DNA of 64,000 nt from contig JABBOT010000007.1 in assembly GCA_016165875.1 (NCBI GenBank), forward strand, positions 19,150,447 through 19,214,446, given 5' to 3'. Made by a program: the position numbers and the translations under genes. Below the pieces are notes generated by a model. The model worked only from the letters and a program-made list of their open reading frames with translations. It did not search any database and had not been told where the DNA came from. This DNA comes from Acanthopleura granulata. Its lineage: Eukaryota > Mollusca > Polyplacophora > Chitonida > Chitonidae. Shown piece after piece: positions 55,331 to 64,000 of the stretch. Each line of letters begins with the position of its first letter. Within the stretch, counting starts at the first letter, position 1.

Positions 55331-56642
55331 CCCAAACTATTGACTGTCCTATAACATCATAGGGACTGATTCTGGAGCCTTGCCTATACAGGAATCAGTG
55401 ATGGGGAAAGTTTGTTTGCCCAACACTCTGGAGCAGGTAACTTGTTTACCCAGGACTTCCATACACGAAACTTGTTAGTTCAGGAATCTTTATTTGTAAA
55501 TGACATTGATGCAGGCAAGTTGTTTGCCCAGGACTTTGTTATGGGAAACTTGTTTATTGTACACGGCAGGATTGCAGGAACCATTTTTCTTGGCAGTTTG
55601 GAGAGGTTGACTGCTGGTATAGGACAGGAATTACACTGAAACTCCAGGATGTATGTACCAGCCCTGGAAGCTCTTTGTCCTTTGACATACATGATTATGT
55701 CACAGGTGGAAGTTTTTTTTTTTTTTGTTTTTTTTTTGACGTATGCACAAGTTAATGAAATTATTTGTCTTTTGGCAAATGTACATGTAGCAGATCTGAA
55801 CCTTTTTTGTCTTTTGGCATACATGTATACAGCAGTTATGTAAAGTTCTATGTCTTTTGACAAATGCGCCAGTTGTTATGGTCTGTGGCATTGTCAGATG
55901 GTGAACAAACCTTGATTGTACACAGAATGTGCTAGAAAAAAGCATGCAAGACATGTATTTTGTTGCTGTCTGAAAATTTCATGAGACCAGATCATGTGCC
56001 AGAGTTCCAGACTTCACAACAAGTTGCTGTGTATGTTTCTGTCGTGTGTGTCACCGTTTTGAGTAACAGCCCGTGTGACAAATGAACTAAGAGAGCGGAT
56101 CTTGAGAGACAAGAATACCTTGGTCTGTAGTTGTCTCGATTTATACATAATGTATGTTCTGTGATCCTTTTATTGGTGCTAGACATGTATATCAAAACGG
56201 TAGAAATCATTTAGAAAACCATGTGTCCATGACAACAGAGGAGGACCGGTTATCACAAGTCCATCACGACTACTTCATTGTCAGTTTTACCCTTTACAAG
56301 AACCTAGTGCTGTGTGATCATTGGTATGTGTTGAATCAATGGTTAAAATAAGTTTATGCATTTTTTATTAACTGGTGATGCATCTGTTCGTGTATTCATG
56401 TACGCTGTAGAAGAACAACTGTGCACAATTTAAGAGAACTGATATTTTAAAGATCCATATCATTTATATATTGTTGGTTTTTTGCTTGTACCTTATATGT
56501 CAGAAACTATCTGAACGTCATGCAAACACACTTTCGTGTGCATATGAAGCATAGCCTGGCATTCACTGAACACCTTGTTCATTCTAGGACCTCTAGCAAA
56601 CATCTGAGGATCTATGTCTGAATGAGAGCACACATACATGTA
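55331..56642 (+). other. Probable RPTP 3' UTR / proximal flank
   Basis: Immediately after the stop, at 55410-55560, degenerate repeats of 'TTGTTTGCCCAGGACTT' (also 'AACTTGTTTA') occur. At 55675-55865 variants of 'GTCTTTTGGCAAATG' recur. No hexamer polyadenylation signal was noticed within the first kilobase. Confidence 0.4.
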
Positions 56643-57380
56643 TGAGGATGTGTAATGTGCGCAGTGGGGATGTGTAATGTGCACAATGGGGATGTGTAAT
56701 GTGCGCAGTGGGGATGTGTAATGTGCTCAGTGAGAATGTGTAATGTGCACAGTGAGAATGTGTAATGTGCACAGTGATTATATGTAATGTGCACAATGAG
56801 GATGTGTAATGTGCACAGTGAGGGTGTGCATAGTGAGGGTGTGTAATGTGCACAGTGGGGATGTGTAATGTGCACAGTGAGGATGTTAAATGTGCACAGT
56901 GAGGATGTGTGATGTGCGCAGTGGGGATGTGTAATGTGCACAGTGGTGATGTGTAATGTGCACAGTGGGGATGTGTACTGTGCACAATGGGGATGTGTAA
57001 TGTGCACAGTGGGGATGTGTAATGTGCACAATGGGGATGTGTAATGTGCACAGTGGGGATGTGTAATGTGCACAGTGATAATGTGTAATGTGCAGAGTGA
57101 GGATGTGTAATGTGCGCTGTGGGGATGTGTAATGTGCTCAGTGAGAATGTGTAATGTGCACAGTGATTATATGTAATGTGCACAGTGAGGATGTGTAAGG
57201 TGCTCAGTGAGGATGTGTAATGTGCACAGTGAGGGTGTGTAATGTGCACAGTGGGGATGTGTAATGTGCACAGTGAGGGTGTTTAATGTGCACAATGAGG
57301 ATGTGTGATGTGCACAATGAGGATGTGCATAGTGAGGATGTGTAATGTGCACAGTGGGGATGTGCACAGTGAGGATGTGT
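56643..57380. repeat. 22-bp minisatellite, about 33 copies
   Basis: GGATGTGTAATGTGCACAGT repeats with a 22-bp period and a few shortened units (for example GAGGGTGTGCATAGTGA near 56820). Sites CACAGTG, CACAATG, GCGCAGTG and GCTCAGTG vary between copies. Since 22 is not divisible by three, each reverse frame gives a 22-residue His/Thr-rich repeat with no stops; these long ORFs are spurious. Confidence 0.95.
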
Positions 57381-58494
57381 GTGTATAATCTTTGCACACA
57401 CTAGTGTGCGCTGTAACTTCATGTGAGAACCTGCTTGTAAGCAAGAGAGTTTCTTTTCCAAGTGCCCTTTCAGAATATATGTGTGCACACCTAAGCCTTA
57501 CACCTCCATTCAAGTGTGCAGTGTGAATCCTCAGGCATGCTGGATCTATGTACCTATAGGATGAAGATATTAAAGATAGGTGGATAGAATTCAGTTTTCT
57601 CTATAATATATGCTGTATCTGTGGCTGTGCCATACATCTGTTCAGTGAGTAATGCTTTATTTTTTAGGATATGTTTCCCTTTTCACCTATCATTTCCATA
57701 TTTTTAACAACAAAAGTGTCAAACATCCTAATGCACATGAAGGTATGAAATACATGCTCAATGTGTTTTATTGTCTGGACCAGTTTTGCTTAGATAAAAT
57801 TCAAAACCTAATGTCAGAACACCTGAAAACAGGCATTAATAAACAGTTACCTAGTATATATACATACATACCTGTTACCTGTTTATTAATGACCTCACCT
57901 GCCATGTCCGTTAGGACTGCATCCCCCACAGTGACTGTGCTGTATATACTCATTACATGGCAGGATATTTAACTTATATATATATATTACTTAAAAGTTA
58001 TTTTTTTAATGTATTTTTATGTGAATATATTTTAGCAAAAACTTTTCAAACTTCATGATTCGGTACACTAACATCCATTTTGTTTTTGTGATTGATTGAT
58101 TCCCTCTGATCGACATTGTCCACATTTACCTTGTTCCTTTCGATTTTACAATTTTCCTATTGCAACAGTTGTTATTTGTCTCTAATTAATTGAATTTTTA
58201 TTGGGAAAAAATGGTTTTGGAGGTAAACTGTTAGTTAGAATTTTTTCTTCTGAATTTTAAGAAAAAGTTCAACAGTTTCAAAATGTGTGCTTGATTTTAT
58301 GTAGTAAGATTTGAATAATCTTGGAAGATGATGGTTTACCTTTCACAGGCTACATAAAAAGTAAATCCCTGTCATAGGACATTTGAAATTCAATCCTTTC
58401 CACGAAGTTCTCTGAGATGAAACTCTTTGTTTGGCCCAAAACTTGTGGTTCAGGGAGTCCTGTTGAGTAATTCAAAAGAATCTCACAGTAGGCC
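57381..58494. other. 3' flank, no gene recognised
   Basis: AT-rich sequence with an (AT)n run at 57974-57988 and candidate polyadenylation hexamers. No ORF with recognisable homology. Confidence 0.4.
57838..57843 (+). terminator. Candidate polyadenylation signal
   Basis: An AATAAA hexamer 2.5 kb after the stop codon; an ATTAAA variant also occurs at 57569-57574. Either could end the RPTP transcript, but both could be chance matches in AT-rich DNA, and the long minisatellite between stop and signal makes the assignment weak. Confidence 0.2.
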
Positions 58495-59405
58495 TACAGT
58501 CACATTAAGCTCCTTTAGTCACTACCGAGCTTTGATGTCAGGGATAGTGAGCTGTCACAAGTGAGCTCCTTCATTCTCTAATGAACTTTGATGGCTTGGG
58601 GAAATTAAGTCATCACAAGTGAGCTTTGATGGCTGCGAAAGTTAGTCATCACAAGTGAACTTCTTCATTCACCAATGAACTTAGAGGACTCAAGGAAAGT
58701 TAGTCATGACAAGTGTTCCTCTTCATTCTCCAGTGAACTTCGATAGAGTGGGGGAAATAAGCCATCACTAGTAAGCTGCTTCATTCTGCAATGAGCTTTG
58801 ATGGCTTGGAGAAAGTTGGTCATTACAAGTGTTCTCCTTCATTCTCCAGTGAGCTTGAGACAGGGGAAGTTAGTCATCAGAAGTGAGCTTTTCTTCATTC
58901 ATTAGTTGAGACAGGGGAAGTTAGTCATCAGAAGTGAGCTTTTCTTCATTCACTAGTGAGCTTGAGACGGGATGTTAGTCATCAGAAGTGAGCTTTTCTT
59001 CATTCACTAGTGAGCTTGAGACGGGATGTTAGTCATCAGAAGTGAGCTTTTCTTCATTCACTAGTAAGCTTGAGACTGAGGAAGTTAGTCATCAGAAGTG
59101 AGTTTTTCTTCATTCACTAGTGAGCTTGAGACAGGGGAAGTTAGTCATTAGAAGTGAGCTGTTCTTCATTCACTAGTGAGCTTGAGACAGGGGATGTTTA
59201 GCCATCAGAAGTGAGCTTTTCTTCATTCACTAGTGAGCTTGAGACAGGGGAAGTTAGTCATCGGAAGTGAGCTGTTCTTCATTCACTAGTGAGCTTGAGA
59301 CAGGGGATGTTTAGCCATCAGAAGTGAGCTTTTCTTCATTCACTAGTGAGCTTGAGACAGGGGAAGCTAGTCATCAGAAGGGAGCTTTTCCTCATTCAGT
59401 GGTGA
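58495..59405. repeat. 56-57-bp minisatellite with a homogenisation gradient
   Basis: Units contain GTTAGTCATCAGAAGTGAGC, TTTTCTTCATTCACTAGTGA and GCTTGAGACAGGGG. Copies at the left are diverged and carry 'TTTGATGGCTTGGGGAAA' instead of the last block; copies from about 58850 are nearly identical. A variant GGGATGTTTAGCCATC recurs 112 bp apart (59191, 59303), showing a two-unit higher-order period. Confidence 0.92.
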
Positions 59406-62175
59406 GCGTTGATGACTCACTTTCCATTGTACTCCTTTATCTTACTTGTACTGTAACATTAAACCCCTATGACCTGGCGAAATAAGCCATTGGTGTGACA
59501 CATTCTGATGTCATTGAGCAGCCATGAACTCATATTCTGCGAGTTATGTTCTTGCCTTCAACTGTAATACAATTTCATAATCCAATACTTGGCCTTGAGC
59601 TTTGGGGCTTCCATGTGGGGAATCCTCGTCTCAGATTTTCTTCTCAGGAGATATTAATGTGATATATTCTGCTGTTCTCCAGCAGATCTTGGCATAATAA
59701 TTTGTCGCTGTGTGTATAAAGCCTGTAGAACTTTTTGTTGTTGTTGTTGTCCTGAGTTGATGTACTGAGTTTACTGAGTCATGTAAATTTGACATGTCCT
59801 TGTGTGTTCATTTCCTGTTGTTTTGTGTTAAGGAAAAATCTTGCTAGAAAACGAATTTGTTTAAAAAAAAATGTTATTTTTTCTATATTTGTAAGAACCC
59901 ACACAGCATAAATTGTTTGTGTGTTTACATATGTGTTTTCATGCAAAGTGAATCGTTTCTGTGGTAGGCGACTCCTGGTAGGTCTTGCCCTTGTAAGGTA
60001 GGAATCTTCGAAAAATTTGGCCAGTCTTAAGATGTTGTGGTAGCCCATGACAACCTACATTAAAGGAAAGCCATTATTTGAATGATGGCGCAGTAACGCT
60101 GATGCTGAAAATTGCTAGTTAAACTGTTAATCATATCAAAAGTATGGATTGCTGTTCTACACGTCACCAGAATGGGTATATTTTTCAATTTTAGAACTGT
60201 TTTGAAAAATAAATTTTAGGTCGCCTTACATAAAGTTCATCTCCAGATCTTTATGTAAAGAACTGAAATTTGTGACGTCTAACTGAATATTGAACTTGTC
60301 ATTTGAATTGGAGGCGAGACTTTCAACTGTCAATATTGAAAAGGACCAGGGTAACCTTTATCTGTAATTAATTATGCTTTATACTAAGGGCTACCCAGAT
60401 CACTCTAATCCACCAGCATGGTGCCATCCTAGTCTTTTTGTTGACATTTTCTAGGCGTGAACATTCTTCTTTACACTCTTTCATGTGAAAGGATAGAAGA
60501 CAATTTTCTCACAGTCCAGTTTCACACAACTGTGTGTTGCTATTTTGCCCTTATTGCTGCTGGCGGCTAGGTTGTGAGGTCAGTGACGCACCTGCAAAGC
60601 CATTTTACAGATTTGTACAAAACAGCTGATTTTATATCAGGGGTCATCTGGTTAATTCTGTGTACTTTTAGGGGATTTCATTTTTACATGAGAAATATAA
60701 ATGTTCCTAAATGCCGGTGTTTTAAAATGCATGTAGGTTTAATGGAAATGACCCATTGAACTGAATTATTTGAAACCAGTTTAAATCCTTTGAAGGTTTA
60801 TCTATGCAAAACATCAGCCGTCTTATCAAGAATCAAAAAAAAAAAAAAACACATTTTTTTTGTTCGTCATTACATCTGTACATTAGTAGGTGCGGTAGTT
60901 ATCTTATACTTTGAGGAATGTCACCGCCATTTGTGGCGGAAATATTGCTAATGTGGCTTTACATATCAAGTATTCATTTATTCAATCTTCCGGGAACATG
61001 GCCTGTTTAGAAGGGCAATTCTTGATTTCAGCCACCATTTTGTGGTTTGAACATACAACCACATGGGCCAAAAGAAACATTTATCTGTGTATAGCGGCAA
61101 GTGAATTCTGCACTATTGCTCTATGTTATCGCGAGCTTCATCTCCACCATCATAAATCAATGCATATTTGAATGTTATAATCCAAGTATACGTGCGTGTA
61201 ACAATATGACAGCCAAGCGAGGATCTCATCTTTACCAGCCCAGGGTTGACCAGTTTGTTGTACAGGCCAGTCTTGTGTATGATATGAATGGTCTACGCTG
61301 TCCTTACCTCTGTAATCTGGGTGATTTGCCCGCACTGTTCAGATGCTGTGTTGCATGGCTACGGCCATTGCCTAGCTGAAAGCATGTTGTGCGCAGTGGA
61401 TCTGCATGGCACCGAAATTTTGTCTGTAGGCGTCTACATGCCAGTCATTGCGAATAAACAATCATTATCACTCGCAAAACCCATGCAAAGTCTTCGTGTT
61501 GTTTGTATTTTAACTGATCCTGTATTTCGGGCTTTTGGCATTAAAATTGTCCGAATATTGTTGTCGAAATTCCCTAAAATTTCACTAAAGCTTTTATCTG
61601 CTCGTACCCCGATCTTGACAAATAGTACATGTCATTTAGTATACACGTGTACACGAGGTGGTAATCGCGCCAGCGCAGCGTAATGTCCCAAGGCTCCCTC
61701 CGCAATGTGGACAGATTGAGACAGAAGTGGCAGATTCTTGAGTTTGGCATTAAATCAAATAAATATCGACGGGCCGATGACCGTATATTGTGAATAAGTG
61801 AGGTGTCATTTACGCTGTCTGTACCTGGCGCTGCAGTGAGACGCCATTGAAGATTAAGTCTGATCTGTCACTAGAAGACACCGTTGTGACAAACTGGTGA
61901 CATCTGTGGTGAAAAGTGATGTTAATCCCCAAGCTGACATCACTTCTTAGTCTATAAATCAGGAAAGGATTGATGGATTGCCTTCACTCTCTCATAGGTT
62001 TATTTGTTAATTACACTCGCATGACGGGTATACTCAGCCTAGAGTGCCCATGTTTCCCAGGCAACGTTTGCCCAATGTTTGGTGGATTGGCCCCGTGACA
62101 ATTGGTGTTCTGGAATTAGAATGGAAAAGAAAACCCAATCGTGAGGCGAATTCGTGCTGTGGTTGCATTAAAATA
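59406..62175. other. 3' intergenic DNA, no gene recognised
   Basis: Contains (TTG)n at 59736-59750, poly-A at 60835-60849, and at 60905-60990 a relative of the 77-bp repeat ('GCGGAAATATTGCTAATGTGG', 'CTTTACATATCAAG'). A 131-residue ORF at 61288-61683 shows no motif and overlaps a SINE remnant. Confidence 0.4.
61665..61765 (+). mobile_element. SINE remnant with internal deletion
   Basis: 'CGCGCCAGCGCAGCGTAATG', 'TCCCAAGGCTCCC' matches the head-to-B-box region of the intact SINE at 63107 ('TAGCGCAGCGCAATGACCCA'). It is then joined to 'TTCTTGAGTTTGGCATTAAA' and 'TCAAATAAATA', the tail. The core between them is deleted. Confidence 0.6.
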
Positions 62176-62362
62176 TAAAAGCATAGAAACTCCGAATAAA
62201 GAAATGTAACGCACGGTTGACGTTCTCGATATTTCGACTAAGTTTTACTTGTCATCTTCCTAAAGATGTTTTCTTCCTGAAGATGACAAGTGAAACTTAG
62301 TCGAAATATCGAGAACGTCAACCGTGCGTTACATTTCTTTATTCGGAGTTTCTATGCTTTTA
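62176..62362. repeat. 187-bp near-perfect inverted repeat (fold-back element)
   Basis: Arms of 84 nt at 62176-62259 and 62279-62362 are complementary at 83 of 84 positions, and the single mismatch would be a G-U pair in RNA. The loop is 19 nt (62260-62278). The inner arm reads CTGAAGATGACAAGTGAAAC then 'TTAGTCGAAATATCGAGAACG'. That is the CTGAAGATGA...TCGAAA type of sequence seen at ends of Penelope-like and related retroelements. No protein is encoded. Confidence 0.93.
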
Positions 62363-62519
62363 CACTTTGCTAAGCTAGTTTTTGGATCAACAAGATTTTG
62401 CATTAAAATATTAATCAAAAATGGCAATAGGCGAAATCAGTCGTAATTTAGCTGGTTTCTGTCAGTCCGTCAATCTGTTCATTTTATTTATTTATTTATT
62501 AATAGTCAATATGTCAGCG

Positions 62520-62880
62520 TAATAGTGAATTGGTTCATCTACCAGTTCGTCGTCTCGGGGTTGGCAGTTCCGGGATTCGTCCTGTCATACCAAACACTTA
62601 AAAACTGGTACTAGTTGCTGCCTGGCTTGTCGCTCAGCATTGAAAGGCTAGACCAAGGAAACGGGACTGGTCAGCCCGGTGTCAGCATAATGTGACTGAG
62701 TGGGGTATCATGTTTGGCCCCTTCGGCATGATGTTCCAGCGGCGGTCAAGACAATGGCACGGACTCGCCCTGCTACAAGAAGCCACAGTGTATATATACA
62801 TTCTCAGGATCCCTCATCGTCATATAACTGAAAAAATGTTGAGCGCAACGTAAAACCCAAGCATACATACATACATACCA
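62520..62880 (+). mobile_element. SINE family B, third copy
   Basis: tRNA-like head with a B-box-like GCAGTTCCGGGATTCGTCC. The body includes 'GACTGGTCAGCCCGGTGTCA', 'GCATAATGTGACTGAGTGGG', 'CTTCGGCATGATGTTCC' and 'GGCACGGACTCGCCCTGCTA'. It ends in a (CATA)n tail at 62868-62880. It is opposite in orientation to the copies at 5252 and 11697. Confidence 0.78.
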
Positions 62881-63106
62881 GTTATAGTCGGTCATTACGA
62901 ATGCTTGTCCGTCCGTTAGTCTGTCCATTATGAATTGAAAACCGCACACTTACTTTTTGCACTCGGGATCGAAGTAACAGCTCACTGGTATACAACGATC
63001 ACAGTAAGCGGGCATGGAACAGTCTACCTCTCTTTTGCGGCCCAAGAACAGATCTGATGTCATTTTAACAGGCTTCCTGAAATACACGGCATCCAATAAA
63101 TGTCAA

Positions 63107-63373
63107 GGGGCCTGCCTCCGTGGCTCAGTCGGTTTGTACGCTAGCGCAGCGCAATGACCCAGAAACCTCCCACCAATGCGGTCTCTGTGAGTTCAAGTCC
63201 AGCTCATGCTGGCTTCCTCTCCGGCCGTACGTGGGAAGATCTGCCAGCAACCTGCGGATGCTCGTGGGTTTCCCCCGGGCTGTGCCCGGTTTCCTCCCAC
63301 CATGATGCTGGCCGCCGTTGTATAAGTGAAATATTCTTGAGTACGGCGTAAAACACCAATCAAATAAATAAAA
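63107..63373 (+). mobile_element. Nin-DC-like SINE, best-preserved copy
   Basis: Head with A box TGGCTCAGTCGG (63121-63132) and B box GAGTTCAAGTCC (63189-63200). Core 'ATCTGCCAGCAACCTGCGGA', 'GGGTTTCCCCCGGGCTGTGC', 'TCCTCCCACCATGATGCTGG', 'AAATATTCTTGAGTACGGCG'. Tail ACCAATCAAATAAATAAAA. About 267 bp, and the reference for the other copies in this window. Confidence 0.9.
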
Positions 63374-64000
63374 CAAGTAAATCCAATATATATCTTCAAA
63401 TGTAGACCTCTTCCACTGGAGTCCGCTTTATTCAATTTCATACACAAAGCCATGTCCTCACTAAGTCGTGACTGACCTGTAAGGCGTGTGGAGGATGGAA
63501 ATCGGGCAGACTGATGTGTAGGCTTTACACCGTAAGACGCCACCGAAACGGTGGCATGTAGGCGTTAGATCTACAATTCAACGACAAGTACCCGTATCAT
63601 TTACTTACTTACTGCCTAAAGCAGCATTAACCAGGCGGAATGTGTCTTTATATCGAAAATAGACAATAAATCAAGAATTGGAATAGAACAATAGAGGCGG
63701 GTACAATCACGGCCTTGCGAGTCTTCGACAACACTTGTGTGGTCGTTTGCGCAGTTTAACTTAATAAATTAGAGGCTAAATTCAATGCTGAATGGTCATT
63801 GTTCTTGCCTCCTCAACATCAAGATAAATGTTAAGGTTGCTGATGTTTCAAAACATACTTTTCTGCATTAAGCTTAAGTTATGCATATAACTGGATGAGG
63901 ATATTCCATGTATGATGCCACGCGTGGAGCAATGGTCGCACTCAGACTTCGCTCCGTTTCCTCCGAATATTTATACTGAAAGCATTTGGCCAGATGCGAT
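63374..64000. other. 3' end of window, no gene recognised
   Basis: No repeat or coding region recognised. Only short unrelated ORFs are present. Confidence 0.4.

Noticed and set aside
56593..57513. Reverse-strand ORFs of up to 218 codons rich in His, Thr, Pro and Ser
   Set aside because: They arise from a 22-bp tandem repeat lacking stops in every reverse frame; overlapping frames give the same 22-residue pattern, and there is no start context, splice signal or domain.
61101..61683. ORFs of 92 and 131 codons in the 3' flank
   Set aside because: No domain recognised; the second runs into a SINE remnant at 61665.
63107..63200. Possible tRNA gene (A and B boxes present)
   Set aside because: The A and B boxes belong to the SINE head; acceptor and anticodon stems do not pair properly and the SINE core follows directly.

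Overview
This looks like nuclear DNA from an animal, most likely a mollusc or a related lophotrochozoan. The evidence is a gene with 25 GT-AG introns, AT-rich sequence full of minisatellites, and several tRNA-derived SINEs and small inverted-repeat elements. Some of these, such as the SINE core with an AATAAATAAA tail and a repeat containing 'TTACGCCA...ATATTTC', are of a kind I associate with molluscan genomes. The species cannot be named from sequence alone.

The window holds one recognisable gene, on the + strand. It is a receptor-type protein tyrosine phosphatase (RPTP) read from 26 coding exons between 12567 and 55330. Joined in phase, the exons give 3300 nt (1099 codons plus stop) with no in-frame stop and canonical splice sites throughout. 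The predicted order is: signal peptide; one EGF/laminin-like cysteine module; one F5/8-type (fucolectin, FTP) domain split over two exons; four more EGF-like modules, one per exon; one transmembrane helix; a juxtamembrane wedge; and two tandem phosphatase domains. D1 keeps the WPD loop and the C-X5-R loop but has unusual substitutions. D2 has a disrupted signature loop and should be a pseudophosphatase. The phosphatase half resembles vertebrate R2B receptors (PTPRM/K/T/U), but the ectodomain has no MAM, Ig or fibronectin domains.

Layout. 1-12300: no gene recognised; SINE copies and a 44-bp tandem array. 12300-12640: probable promoter-proximal region, a CTCF-like motif, an upstream ORF and exon 1. 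12637-23352: intron 1, with a 1-kb purine-rich repeat block. 23353-23499: exon 2. 23500-36696: intron 2, rich in SINEs, arrays and a TTAA-flanked MITE. 36697-55330: 24 exons with introns carrying MITEs, SINEs and a 43-bp minisatellite with an eight-unit higher-order period. 55331-64000: 3' flank with two large minisatellites, a 187-bp near-perfect fold-back element and three SINE copies. No rRNA gene, intact tRNA gene, CRISPR array or viral gene was recognised.
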